Program-made: the position numbers and the translations under genes
Origin: Mannheimia glucosida
GTDB taxonomy: Bacteria > Pseudomonadota > Gammaproteobacteria > Enterobacterales > Pasteurellaceae
Direction of reading: 5' to 3'
Assembly: GCF_046267875.1 (NCBI RefSeq)
Contig: NZ_CP176502.1
Location: 558,001 to 622,000, forward strand
Length of the DNA stretch: 64,000 nucleotides
Notes under the pieces: generated by a model
Databases searched by the model: none
What the model was told of the DNA's origin: nothing
What the model saw: only the letters and a program-made list of their open reading frames with translations
Part shown: positions 8,679 to 17,914 of the stretch, one piece after another
How positions within the stretch are numbered: the stretch's first letter is position 1
Layout: every line of letters begins with the position of its first letter

Positions 8679-10775
8679 ATGCAAAAATTCAAATTACTCC
8701 CTGTTTCTGCCGCAGTGCTTAGCGTACTTGCTGTTAACGCATTTGCTGAAACTACTTCAACCGATGTTGCTGTATTAGATACAGTTACAGTAACTGATAA
8801 CCAAGGTTTAAAAGTTCAAACTAACGTTGTTACGACTCAGAAAAAAGATGAAAGTACCCAAACGGATTTACGTGGTTTGTTAAAAGATGAGCCGGCAATC
8901 AGCTTAGGAGGCGGTAACGGGACATCTCAGTTCCTTTATATTCGTGGTATGGGGCAAAACTCAATTGATGTGAAAGTGGATAACACTTACTCTGATAGCC
9001 AAATTCACTATCACCAAGGTCGCCATATGTTAGATCCTGCACTTGTAGGTACGGTTACAGTACAAAAAGGTGCGGGTAGTGCTTCAGCCGGTATCGGTCA
9101 AACCAATGGTGCGATTATTGCGAAAACCGTAGATGCATTAGATTTATTAAAAAATAGCGATAAAAACTTCGGTGCAAAATTAGGCACAGGTATCAGCACT
9201 AACCATGCTCACAATTTTAATGCGGCTGTGTATGGTAAAGGTGAAATTTTTGATGTGTTAGTGTCAGGTAGTCTAGTAAGAGACCGTAATTACAAAGGCG
9301 GTAAAGATTATGTGAACCACTTTGGTACAAACCGTGTACCATACAGTGCGTTAGATAAAAGTAGCTTCTTAGCGAAATTAGGTGCAACTCTTGGTGATCA
9401 TCGCTTTGTATTAAGTCATTCTAATGAGCGACACGAAGGTGAGCGTTTAGTGCGTGAAGAGTTTGATACTGCTCCGGTGGGTACTCCGAATAACCGTGTT
9501 ACTTTAGACAGACAAGCACCTGCAAACCGTAGAATGACTGTGCAAAGAACCAACTTAGAATGGACGGGTAAAAATTTAGGCTTTGCTCAAGAAGCAACAG
9601 CGAACGTTTACCAATTAGTTCAAGGCCGTTGGTCTGAAAATGATAAAGGCAATGGTTATGCAGGTGGTATTGATGGGCCAACCAAACTAAAAACGGTAAC
9701 TCACGGTGCGAATGTTAATTTTGATTCAGCAGTACACGAGAATGTTTTATTGAAATACGGTGTGAACTATCGTCATCAAGAAGTTAAGCCACATGTAAAA
9801 CTTAATCCGAATGTCGTTAATCAAGAGAAAACCGATACCGGTCTTTATGTTGAAGCAATTACTGCACCTATGGATAAAGTGACTTTCACGACAGGTGTTC
9901 GTTATGACCACTTCGACTTTAAAGCGATGGATGGTAAAAAACGTAGCGATGGTACTTTTAATCCAAGTGTGGGTATTATTTATGAGCCAATCCAACACTT
10001 AAGCTTAAGTGCAAGCCATAACTATGCAAGTCGTAGCCCTCGTATGCACGATGCTATTATGTCGCACGGTGCACGTGGTATGGTGACGATTGCAGATAAC
10101 ACCAAAGCAGAACGTGCAAGAAATACCGAAATTGGCTTTAACTATAATGATGGTACATTCAGTTTTGATGGTAGCTACTTCTGGCAACACATCAAAGATG
10201 CGTTAGGGACAACTAATGGTCGTGATAACCACGGTAATGCTGCACAAGCAATCGTAAACGGCGGTAAAATCAAGAACCGTGGTTATGAGTTAAATGCCGG
10301 CTACCAAAATAACGGCTTTACTGCTCGTATCGGTGTGGCACACAGCAAGCCTCGTTTCTATACAGAAACTTCTATGCAACGTAACCGCCAAGGTCAATTA
10401 ACAGAAACCGCAGTATTAAGTAGCAATCCGGAATATGCATCAGCTATCGGTCGTACTTGGACAGCATCTGTAAGCTACCGTTTCGAGCAACCAAACATTG
10501 AGGTTGGAGTACACCACCGTATTGTTGAGAAAGTAAGACCTGAAGATAACTATTTTGTAACAGGTGGTACATTACAAACTAATACAGGCACAGGTAAAAA
10601 AGGCTACAATGTAACCGATATTACTCTTAACTGGAAACCGTTTAATGATGATAGTGTGAATGTGAACTTTGCTGTAGATAATGTAGCGAACAAACTGTAT
10701 AATGCACACGGACAACGTGGTAATTTCCCTGCTCGTGGTCGTGAATTCCGTGCAGGCGTGAACTACACATTCTAA
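8679..10775 (+). CDS. fetA: TonB-dependent outer-membrane siderophore receptor, FetA/FrpB-like
   Basis: This 698-residue outer-membrane receptor has a signal peptide (cleaved after NAFA), a TonB-box-like segment (VLDTVTVTD, about residues 33-41), a plug domain (LRGLLKDEPAIS, IRGMGQNS, SDSQIHYHQGR, VQKGAGSASAGIG) and a beta-barrel ending in YTF, a C-terminal aromatic as expected. Long segments agree with neisserial FetA (FrpB), a ferric enterobactin receptor, as I remember it. A ribosome site (AAGGAAT) precedes the ATG. It stands alone between a possible Fur box and a strong terminator. Its ligand here is inferred; other catecholate siderophores are possible. Confidence 0.85.
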   Translation: MQKFKLLPVSAAVLSVLAVNAFAETTSTDVAVLDTVTVTDNQGLKVQTNVVTTQKKDESTQTDLRGLLKDEPAISLGGGNGTSQFLYIRGMGQNSIDVKVDNTYSDSQIHYHQGRHMLDPALVGTVTVQKGAGSASAGIGQTNGAIIAKTVDALDLLKNSDKNFGAKLGTGISTNHAHNFNAAVYGKGEIFDVLVSGSLVRDRNYKGGKDYVNHFGTNRVPYSALDKSSFLAKLGATLGDHRFVLSHSNERHEGERLVREEFDTAPVGTPNNRVTLDRQAPANRRMTVQRTNLEWTGKNLGFAQEATANVYQLVQGRWSENDKGNGYAGGIDGPTKLKTVTHGANVNFDSAVHENVLLKYGVNYRHQEVKPHVKLNPNVVNQEKTDTGLYVEAITAPMDKVTFTTGVRYDHFDFKAMDGKKRSDGTFNPSVGIIYEPIQHLSLSASHNYASRSPRMHDAIMSHGARGMVTIADNTKAERARNTEIGFNYNDGTFSFDGSYFWQHIKDALGTTNGRDNHGNAAQAIVNGGKIKNRGYELNAGYQNNGFTARIGVAHSKPRFYTETSMQRNRQGQLTETAVLSSNPEYASAIGRTWTASVSYRFEQPNIEVGVHHRIVEKVRPEDNYFVTGGTLQTNTGTGKKGYNVTDITLNWKPFNDDSVNVNFAVDNVANKLYNAHGQRGNFPARGREFRAGVNYTF

Positions 10776-10794
10776 TCTAATTTCATTTAGTCAA

Positions 10795-10822
10795 AACGCC
10801 CGAATTATCGGGCGTTTTTTTA
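10795..10822 (+). terminator. rho-independent terminator after the receptor gene
   Basis: AACGCCCGA, an ATTAT loop and TCGGGCGTT are followed by a run of seven T. This is a textbook terminator 20 bases downstream of the receptor stop codon. Confidence 0.93.
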
Positions 10823-10864
10823 TGGCTTTACAAGTGGTTATATTTCAGTGATTTTTTGCAAAAT

Positions 10865-11188
10865 CTATTCTGCAAACATTTCCTGTAAAATACCTAATAA
10901 CTTGTGCAGTGTTTCAGTCTCTAATTCTCCAACTTTTTTCACTAAGCGTGCTTTATCTACCACCCTAATTTGCTCAGGTAGAATCAACCCTGACTTGCCT
11001 TGAAAATCCACAGGGATACGGAAAGGAGCCGGACGACTACCCGTTGTCATAGGTGCAATCAATGCTGTTCGTAGATAATCGTGTATTTCAGGTGGGGAGA
11101 TAATCACACAAGGTCTGGTCTTCTGAATTTCACTGCCAATAGTCGGATCAAGATTAACAAGATAAATATCTCCTCTTACCATACCCAT
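10865..11188 (-). CDS. MazF/PemK-family toxin (endoribonuclease)
   Basis: The 107-residue protein has the PemK/MazF fold signature: RGDIYLVNLDPTIGSEIQKT near the N-terminus with the conserved Arg-Pro that follows (TRPCVIIS), and LILPEQIRVVDKARL in the middle. Members are mRNA interferases that cut at short sequences and are neutralised by the partner antitoxin. The ORF overlaps the end of the antitoxin gene by 13 bases; the third residue is also a Met and could be the true start. Target specificity cannot be predicted. Confidence 0.9.
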   Translation of the reverse strand: MGMVRGDIYLVNLDPTIGSEIQKTRPCVIISPPEIHDYLRTALIAPMTTGSRPAPFRIPVDFQGKSGLILPEQIRVVDKARLVKKVGELETETLHKLLGILQEMFAE

Positions 11189-11415
11189 TCGTCCTCAATA
11201 TCAACCGGAAAATCAAGTAACTGATCATCACCGCTTTCAGAAATCTGACGGGCAGCTAACGCCCAACCTTGTCGGGATTTTGGAGGAGCAGAAAGAATGA
11301 TTTTATTATCTTTTACCTCCATTTCTAACTGATTGCCCAAACCGAGCTGTAATAAAACGGCTTTCGGAATAATGACAGCTTGCGAATTCCCCAGCTTTCG
11401 TAATGAAACTTGCAT
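11176..11415 (-). CDS. MazE/AbrB-family antitoxin
   Basis: The 79-residue protein has an N-terminal swapped-hairpin AbrB/MazE DNA-binding domain (VSLRKLGNSQAVIIPKAVLL) and an acidic tail (residues about 60-79, FPVDIEDEWVW) of the kind that wraps the toxin. It lies immediately upstream of and overlaps the MazF-type gene in the usual antitoxin-first order. A GGAGA site precedes the ATG. The pair likely represses itself through the AbrB-type domain. Confidence 0.9.
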   Translation of the reverse strand: MQVSLRKLGNSQAVIIPKAVLLQLGLGNQLEMEVKDNKIILSAPPKSRQGWALAARQISESGDDQLLDFPVDIEDEWVW

Positions 11416-11507
11416 ATTCTCTCCTTGGTTGTAATAACAAAGTTATTATATTGAAGTGTAAATACAAACACAAGCGGTGAGATTTCAGTGATTTTTTGCA
11501 AAGTGTT

Positions 11508-11541
11508 CATTAGTATCGAACAAATTTATTCGATACTAATG
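11508..11541. promoter_or_regulatory. 13-bp perfect inverted repeat between mazEF and purL
   Basis: CATTAGTATCGAA and TTCGATACTAATG flank an 8-base loop, a perfect dyad. It lies about 93 bases upstream of the antitoxin start and about 100 bases upstream of purL. It could be the MazEF operator or a structural element; it has no T-run on either strand. Confidence 0.5.
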
Positions 11542-11556
11542 AATAAATATATCTAG

Positions 11557-11606
11557 CAGCAAACGGTTGCCAAAATATAGCAATCGTTTGCGTAATAAAT
11601 TATAAT
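11557..11606 (+). promoter_or_regulatory. two PurR-like boxes and -10 element of purL
   Basis: Two copies of the PurR core GCAAnCGnTTnC occur in tandem: GCAAACGGTTGC (11559-11570) and GCAATCGTTTGC (11580-11591). They are followed by TATAAT at 11601-11606, about 39 bases upstream of purL. The second box overlaps the expected -35 region, which fits repression by PurR with a purine co-repressor. Confidence 0.75.
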
Positions 11607-11644
11607 CACTATAGTTTTTCATCTTAAATAGGAAAATTCCACTA

Positions 11645-14600
11645 ATGACTATGCAAACCTTTCGTGGCTCACCGGCCTTATCTGCCTTCCGTATTCAACA
11701 ACTTCTGCAAAAATTCCAACAAAATCAATTAGCTGTAAAATCAGTTTATGCGGAGTTTTTGCATTTTGTAGCGTTAAATCGACCGCTTGTAGCCGATGAA
11801 GAAAACAAAATCAAAGAGTTATTGCACTATGGTCCAACGCTGGAAGAACACGAGCCAACAGGGTTTTGCCTGATTGTTACCCCGCGCATCGGCACGATTT
11901 CCTCGTGGTCGTCTAAGGCAACCGACATCGCCCACAACTGCGGTTTGGCGGCAGTAGAGCGAATTGAGCGTGGCACGGTGTATTATCTAGAATTTTCTGA
12001 AATGCCTAATGAAAGCCAACTTGCGACGTTGAAAGGCTTGTTGCACGACCGTATGATGGAAACGGTGTTGGAAAGTGCCGATCAAGCCGAGCAACTTTTC
12101 GCTCAGCAAGAGCCGAAGCCGTTTACCAGCGTGGATATTTTAGGTGGTGGTCGTAAGGCGTTAGAAGATGCGAACGTGAATTTAGGCTTGGCGTTGGCGG
12201 ACGATGAAATTGATTATTTGGTGAAAAATTTCACTCAACTTGGGCGTAACCCGAACGATATTGAGCTGTATATGTTCGCTCAAGCCAACTCGGAGCATTG
12301 CCGCCACAAAATTTTCAATGCGGATTGGACGATTGATGGGGTAAAACAGGAAAAATCCCTGTTTAAGATGATTAAAAACACCTTTGAGAAAACCCCGGAC
12401 TATGTGCTTTCCGCCTACAAAGACAATGCGGCGGTGATGGAAGGCTCAACGGTCGGGCGTTTCTTCCCCGACCAAGACGGGCAATATCGCTATCATCAAG
12501 AAGATGCTCATATTTTAATGAAAGTGGAAACCCACAACCACCCGACAGCGATCTCACCCTTCCCGGGGGCAGCGACCGGTTCGGGCGGTGAAATTCGAGA
12601 CGAAGGGGCGACAGGGCGTGGGGCGAAACCAAAAGCCGGTTTAACAGGATTTTCGGTGTCAAACTTAGTGATCCCAAACTTTGAACAGCCGTGGGAAAAC
12701 CCGCTTTCTAAGCCGAATCGCATTGCCTCGGCGTTAGACATTATGATCGAAGGCCCATTGGGCGGAGCTGCTTTTAACAATGAATTTGGTCGCCCTGCGT
12801 TGTTGGGGTATTTCCGTACCTATGAAGAAAAAGTGAACAGTTTTGCCGGCAAAGAGATTCGAGGCTATCACAAGCCGATTATGCTTGCCGGTGGTATCGG
12901 CAATATTCGTGCCGAACACGTTCAGAAAGGTGAAATCCCGGTGGGGGCGAAACTCATCGTGCTGGGCGGCCCTGCGATGAATATCGGCTTAGGCGGTGGG
13001 GCTGCATCGTCAATGGCATCGGGTAAATCCAAAGAAGATTTGGATTTTGCTTCCGTTCAACGGGAAAACCCTGAAATGGAACGCCGTTGCCAAGAGGTGA
13101 TCGACCGTTGCTGGCAGATGGGCGAGGAGAACCCGATTTTATTTATTCACGATGTAGGGGCTGGTGGTTTGTCTAACGCTATGCCTGAATTGGTGCACGA
13201 TGGCGAGCGGGGCGGTAAGTTTGACCTGCGTAAAATCCTGTGCGATGAAAAGGGAATGTCGCCGCTTGAAATTTGGTGTAACGAATCGCAAGAGCGTTAT
13301 GTGCTGGCGATCGCCCCTGAAAAGCTCGATATTTTCACCGCACTTTGCGAGCGTGAACGTGCCCCGTTTGCAGTGATTGGAGAGGCAACCGAGGAGAAAC
13401 ATTTAGAGCTTGCCGATCCGCATTTTGGCAATAAACCGATTGATTTGCCGATGAATGTATTGCTCGGCAAAACCCCGAAAATGCAGCGTGATGTTTCGTC
13501 AAAAAATGTGAAAAATCCACCGCTTGCAACCGACAATATTGAGCTTAAAGAGGCGTTCCACCGTGTGCTACGCTTGCCGGTAGTGGCGGAAAAAACCTTC
13601 TTAATCACCATTGGCGACCGTTCGGTCACAGGAATGGTGGCACAAGATCAGATGGTCGGCCCGTGGCAAATTCCGGTGGCGGATTGTGCGGTAACGACTG
13701 CAAGTCTGGACAGCTATTTTGGAGAGGCAATGGCAATGGGCGAACGCTCGCCTGTGGCATTGCTGGATTTCGCCGCTTCCGCTCGCTTGGCAGTTGCGGA
13801 AAGCATTACCAACATTGCGGCGACTAACATTGGCGACATTAAACGCATCAAACTTTCTGCCAACTGGATGTCGGCAGCTGGACACGAGGGAGAAGACGCA
13901 GGTTTATATGAAGCAGTGAAAGCGGTGGGCGAGGAGCTTTGCCCTGAGCTTGGCATTACCATTCCGGTGGGTAAAGATTCGATGTCGATGCGTACCACTT
14001 GGGAAGAGAATGGCGAACAAAAATCCGTGACTGCGCCGCTTTCGCTGGTGATTTCGGCATTTGCCCGTGTGGAAGATGTGCGTAAAACCGTCACCCCACA
14101 ATTTCGCACCGATAAAGGCGACACTCGCTTGTTACTGATCGACTTGGGTGAAGGCAACAACCGCTTAGGGGCAACCGCCTTGGCTCAGGTATATAAACAG
14201 CTTGGCGACAAACCTGCCGATGTGGTGAATGTGGCTCGCTTAAAAGGCTTCTTCAACGCAATGCAAACCCTTGTCGCACAAGGAAAATTGCTTGCCTACC
14301 ACGACCGCTCGGACGGTGGTTTAATCACCACACTGGCGGAAATGGCATTTGCAGGGAATTGCGGAATTTCGGTGGAAATCGACCGCTTGGGGGCAGACGA
14401 TTTAGCCGTGTTATTCAACGAAGAACTGGGGGCAGTAATCCAAGTTCGCACCGAAGAATTGAGTGAAGTGCAAGCGGTGTTAAATGCCGAAAATCTTGCA
14501 AATCTCACCTTTGATATTGGTACAGTGTTTGATGGCGACAGCTTTGAAATTACCCGCAACGGCGAAACTGTATTTAGCCAAAAACGCTCCGAACTGCGTG

Positions 14601-15541
14601 GCATTTGGGCAGAACTCACTCATCAAATGCAACGTTTGCGAGACAACCCTGAATGTGCAGACCAAGAATTTGCAGCGAAAAAAGACCCGAATAACGAAGG
14701 CTTATCCGCATTTTTAACTTACGATGTGAACGAAGACATCGCCGCCCCATACATCAACAAAGGCGTAAAACCGAGCGTGGCGATTTTGCGTGAACAAGGC
14801 GTAAACAGCCACTATGAAATGGCGGCAGCTTTCGACCGTGCCGGTTTCAACGCTATTGACGTGCATATGTCAGACTTGATTTCGGGCAGACGCAACCTCA
14901 ACGACTTCAACGCAATGGTGGCGTGCGGAGGCTTCTCTTACGGCGATGTATTAGGTGCAGGCGGCGGCTGGGCGAAATCGATTCTGTTCAACCCAATGCT
15001 GCGTGACCAATTCAGCCAATTCTTCGCCAACCCGAACACGTTAACCCTTGGCGTGTGCAACGGCTGCCAAATGGTCTCCAATCTTGCAGAAATCATTCCG
15101 GGAACGGAAAATTGGCCTCGCTTTGTGCGGAATAAATCCGAACGCTTTGAGGCACGGGTAGCGATGGTGAAAATTAACGAAACAAACTCTGTGTGGTTCG
15201 CAGGTATGGCAGGTAGCCATATGCCGATTGCGGTTTCGCACGGTGAGGGAAGAGTGGAGTTTAAAAATAGTGATCAGCTTCACAATCTGCAAAAACAGCA
15301 TTTGATTGCTGCTCAATATGTGGACTACAATCTGAATCCAACCGAACAATACCCGGCTAACCCGAACGGCTCGGCATTAGGTATTACCGCCCTTACCAAT
15401 ACGGACGGAAGAGTAGCAATTATGATGCCACACCCTGAACGAGTGTTCCGAGCAGTGAGCAACTCTTGGGCTCCGGAAGATTGGACAGAAGATGGGGCTT
15501 GGGTGAGATTGTTTAGGAATGCGAGGGTTGGGTTGGGGTAA
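11645..15541 (+). CDS. purL: phosphoribosylformylglycinamidine synthase
   Basis: The 1298-residue single-chain PurL catalyses the glutamine- and ATP-dependent conversion of FGAR to FGAM in purine synthesis. It has the N-terminal PurS-like region beginning FRGSPALSAFRIQ, two AIRS-type ATP-binding halves (for example VETHNHPTAISPFPGAATGS and the second half around GDRSVTGMVAQDQMVGPWQ), and a C-terminal class I glutamine amidotransferase with Cys in GVCNGCQM and His-Glu in PHPERV. The length agrees with E. coli PurL (about 1295). The ATG at 11645 has AGGAAA upstream; the Met two codons later is an alternative start. Confidence 0.97.
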   Translation: MTMQTFRGSPALSAFRIQQLLQKFQQNQLAVKSVYAEFLHFVALNRPLVADEENKIKELLHYGPTLEEHEPTGFCLIVTPRIGTISSWSSKATDIAHNCGLAAVERIERGTVYYLEFSEMPNESQLATLKGLLHDRMMETVLESADQAEQLFAQQEPKPFTSVDILGGGRKALEDANVNLGLALADDEIDYLVKNFTQLGRNPNDIELYMFAQANSEHCRHKIFNADWTIDGVKQEKSLFKMIKNTFEKTPDYVLSAYKDNAAVMEGSTVGRFFPDQDGQYRYHQEDAHILMKVETHNHPTAISPFPGAATGSGGEIRDEGATGRGAKPKAGLTGFSVSNLVIPNFEQPWENPLSKPNRIASALDIMIEGPLGGAAFNNEFGRPALLGYFRTYEEKVNSFAGKEIRGYHKPIMLAGGIGNIRAEHVQKGEIPVGAKLIVLGGPAMNIGLGGGAASSMASGKSKEDLDFASVQRENPEMERRCQEVIDRCWQMGEENPILFIHDVGAGGLSNAMPELVHDGERGGKFDLRKILCDEKGMSPLEIWCNESQERYVLAIAPEKLDIFTALCERERAPFAVIGEATEEKHLELADPHFGNKPIDLPMNVLLGKTPKMQRDVSSKNVKNPPLATDNIELKEAFHRVLRLPVVAEKTFLITIGDRSVTGMVAQDQMVGPWQIPVADCAVTTASLDSYFGEAMAMGERSPVALLDFAASARLAVAESITNIAATNIGDIKRIKLSANWMSAAGHEGEDAGLYEAVKAVGEELCPELGITIPVGKDSMSMRTTWEENGEQKSVTAPLSLVISAFARVEDVRKTVTPQFRTDKGDTRLLLIDLGEGNNRLGATALAQVYKQLGDKPADVVNVARLKGFFNAMQTLVAQGKLLAYHDRSDGGLITTLAEMAFAGNCGISVEIDRLGADDLAVLFNEELGAVIQVRTEELSEVQAVLNAENLANLTFDIGTVFDGDSFEITRNGETVFSQKRSELRGIWAELTHQMQRLRDNPECADQEFAAKKDPNNEGLSAFLTYDVNEDIAAPYINKGVKPSVAILREQGVNSHYEMAAAFDRAGFNAIDVHMSDLISGRRNLNDFNAMVACGGFSYGDVLGAGGGWAKSILFNPMLRDQFSQFFANPNTLTLGVCNGCQMVSNLAEIIPGTENWPRFVRNKSERFEARVAMVKINETNSVWFAGMAGSHMPIAVSHGEGRVEFKNSDQLHNLQKQHLIAAQYVDYNLNPTEQYPANPNGSALGITALTNTDGRVAIMMPHPERVFRAVSNSWAPEDWTEDGAWVRLFRNARVGLG

Positions 15542-15551
15542 TTCAAGATTA

Positions 15552-15594
15552 AAGGTAGCTAAACTAATGAGTATATTAAGTAGCTACCTTTCTT
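15552..15594 (+). terminator. terminator after purL
   Basis: AAGGTAGCTA and TAGCTACCTT form a 10-bp stem with a 19-base loop, followed by TCTT. It lies 10 bases after the purL stop codon. The T-run is short, so it may be a weak terminator. Confidence 0.55.
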
Positions 15595-15616
15595 ATGAAG
15601 AAGAATACATGATAGA

Positions 15617-15649
15617 AAAATCCCTCTAAATTTTGAATCTAGAGGGATG
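15617..15649 (-). terminator. hairpin with terminator-like T-run on the minus strand
   Basis: ATCCCTCTA and TAGAGGGAT form a 9-bp stem around an 11-base loop. On the minus strand it is followed by TTTTTC, like a terminator for leftward transcription, yet no leftward gene lies directly to its right. It may be the relic of a lost gene or may block antisense entry into purL. Confidence 0.45.
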
Positions 15650-15773
15650 TAGGGTGGATTGGGTGCTAACACCTGAGATTCACTCATAATGTTAGGCCAT
15701 ATCCTATTATTTATAAGTATCACAATAGGTGATAAACTTCTTACATCATACACCTTTCTAAGAAAAATACAAC

Positions 15774-17618
15774 ATGAAAATAGACAAATACCATGATTTA
15801 TCTGAATTTTCTCAATCGGAACGCTTTTTTTTATCTTGCTGGTATAATTTAGTACATGAATCATCGTTAGATTCATATAGAGTTCGAATAATGAACCCAC
15901 TAAATATTACAGAGGAATTAAAACAAATCTTAACAGTATCTCATTCAAATAATGAGGATATTTTTCTTGTGTATGATGAGTTTATTTCTATAATTGAAAA
16001 GGATTTGTTTTTTAAGGAAACAAAAGATTCTAAGTTAATAATAGAGAGCATAAGTAAATCTATCATTAATAAAAGCAAACAGCCAATCGGGAAATCTTTT
16101 AAATTTGAAAAGAATAATATTGCCACAATATCATTTATTGATGAATTGATAATTAATATACATGAGAAGTATATAGATTTCTGTATTGAGTGGTTTATAG
16201 AGAATCTTAAAAATGACTTAACAAGAGAAATTAAAAGCAACATAAAGAATCAATTAAATCATTTTATTAGTTTTCTGATTCATAAGGGATATGACATTAA
16301 GACGTTAGTCGATTATTATAATAACATACTTACAAGGGATAAGAAAAAGTATTACAAGAAATTTATTGATAGGCTTAGGCTTTTGAAAAGAATAATATCT
16401 GGAAAAGATGATCAGAGAGATATTATATTTTGTATCTGCGGAAATAATAAATCTGATATAGATAACTTCCCGATAGAGTTTTTTAATGAAATAACAAATA
16501 TAAACTTCTTTCGAGAGATTACTGATATTAAGACTTATTTGTCTAGTAAAGAACCTATTAGGGAATTAACAGAAGATAATGTATCTAAAATAGATTCTAT
16601 ATTTAATAGAAGAGATTATCAACATAAAATATATGTCCTGTTATCTATAAATGGTGTTGATGGTAAAGCAGCTGGTTTCAAAGCATACCAACAATTAAAT
16701 AGTATTCTTGATTTAATTAGGTTTGAGTTTTTCGAAAGGTCATTATATATATCTGATTCTTTTGCTTTCCTACATACAAAGAAAATAATCGAACATAAAA
16801 TAAATTTCTCCATCCCCAATCCTAAAGATGAATTTAATTTAGATGGTTTAAAATCTTTTTTAAGTAATTTCTTTTTGGCATTATTTAATTCGAATATATC
16901 TGAATCAACAAATATGCATATAACATCCGCACTACAATTTTATAGATATGGTAAGGATTCAAATAATCAGTTAAATAAATTAACAAATTGGTGGACGGCT
17001 CTAGAACACTTAACATCTCAAAAGAAAATAGGTAGTATAGGTGGTTGTATAATAGAAAATATTCCATTGATTTTATCTAAGTTGTATCTAAGTAAACATT
17101 TGTCATATATTAAGAAGGAGTTAGTTAGGTTTAATATAGAATTAAAAAGTGAATCTGGAGAAGATGTTTTATTAAAAGAGAAGAGTAATGCTGATTTTTT
17201 TAAGATTTTAAGAGATGATTTTTATAAAAAACAAATTGTAAACCATTTAAATGGTATTGACACTTACATTTCTTTCTGCATAGATTGTTTTATTGAAGAT
17301 ATCTTAGATGATAATAAGGTGTTTTCTATTTTATCTAAGCATAGGGATGTTATAGAAAAACAATTACAACGAATATATAGAACTAGATGTGATATTGTTC
17401 ACAGTTCAAAGTCAAACATAAATACTGCATTGCTTTGTTCTCATTTAGAGTATTATTTAAAGGTTTTATTTAATCAGATTATATTATATTTCGGTAAAAG
17501 ATCTTATATCAAAACATTAGATGAGTTTTTTAAACGTGAGTTTGTAGAGTTTGGTGATTTATTTGATGATAATGTTAAAGATAAATCTCTACTCTTAGAG
17601 AAATTGCTAACATTATAG
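15774..17618 (+). CDS. AT-rich hypothetical protein with a C-terminal HEPN-like (ApeA-type) domain
   Basis: I do not recognise this 614-residue protein as a named gene. Its base composition is much more AT-rich than purL or the sugar operons, a sign of transfer. The C-terminal third has features of the HEPN/ApeA nuclease group: a WWTALEHL motif at about residues 406-413 and an Arg-x4-His pair (Arg538 and His543 in RCDIVH), which in HEPN ribonucleases form the active site. No signal peptide or membrane segment is evident. HEPN proteins of this type often act in abortive phage defence, but that role is inference here. It stands next to a leftward nuclease-like gene. Confidence 0.75.
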   Translation: MKIDKYHDLSEFSQSERFFLSCWYNLVHESSLDSYRVRIMNPLNITEELKQILTVSHSNNEDIFLVYDEFISIIEKDLFFKETKDSKLIIESISKSIINKSKQPIGKSFKFEKNNIATISFIDELIINIHEKYIDFCIEWFIENLKNDLTREIKSNIKNQLNHFISFLIHKGYDIKTLVDYYNNILTRDKKKYYKKFIDRLRLLKRIISGKDDQRDIIFCICGNNKSDIDNFPIEFFNEITNINFFREITDIKTYLSSKEPIRELTEDNVSKIDSIFNRRDYQHKIYVLLSINGVDGKAAGFKAYQQLNSILDLIRFEFFERSLYISDSFAFLHTKKIIEHKINFSIPNPKDEFNLDGLKSFLSNFFLALFNSNISESTNMHITSALQFYRYGKDSNNQLNKLTNWWTALEHLTSQKKIGSIGGCIIENIPLILSKLYLSKHLSYIKKELVRFNIELKSESGEDVLLKEKSNADFFKILRDDFYKKQIVNHLNGIDTYISFCIDCFIEDILDDNKVFSILSKHRDVIEKQLQRIYRTRCDIVHSSKSNINTALLCSHLEYYLKVLFNQIILYFGKRSYIKTLDEFFKREFVEFGDLFDDNVKDKSLLLEKLLTL

Positions 17619-17622
17619 CCCC

Positions 17623-17653
17623 CGATGGCACAAGCGTCTCGCTTGTGTCATCG
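17623..17653. repeat. REP-like palindrome (copy A)
   Basis: CGATGGCACAAGCG, a TCT loop and CGCTTGTGTCATCG form a near-perfect hairpin 5 bases after the stop of the HEPN-like gene. It shares the CACAAGCG/CGCTTGTG stem with the palindromes that flank the RAYT gene near 30.6 and 31.3 kb. Confidence 0.8.
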
Positions 17654-17832
17654 TTATTCTTGCCCTTGCCTATCATTTGTTGTAAATCATTGTTTCCACA
17701 AATAACAAGCGGTCAGATTTTTGTGAAAATTTGCAAAGGCGGGATTATTTTTGCGATCTCCGTCGTAAAAATGGTATTGTGTGATGGTGATTTTATATGA
17801 TCTGTTTATTCTTATTCCATTTAATTGGGGCA

Positions 17833-17914
17833 ATGAGCCGAAAATATAAATGCCACGAAAAGAGCGGTGCCTATTTTTGAGTTTTATACAGTATATTGGA
17901 TCGATATTTTATTC
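17833..17914 (+). pseudogene. RAYT transposase remnant (N-terminal fragment)
   Basis: The plus-strand reading MSRKYKCHEKSGAYF, then after a one-base shift an S-x-T-V-Y-W-I-D-like stretch, matches the first 26 residues of the intact RAYT at 30673-31224 (MSRKYKFYEKSGAYFVSFAT, then VYWIDLF). It has a frameshift/stop after codon 15 and no recognisable remainder. It lies close to REP copy A, which suggests a decayed REP/RAYT element. Confidence 0.75.

Noticed and set aside
10865..11415. MazEF-type pair as part of the 15-20 kb accessory module
   Set aside because: It is separated from it by purL and has normal composition, so it is treated as an independent pair.
13714..14160. 148-residue minus-strand open frame inside purL
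   Set aside because: It is antisense to a fully conserved stretch of PurL; serine- and alanine-rich shadow text.
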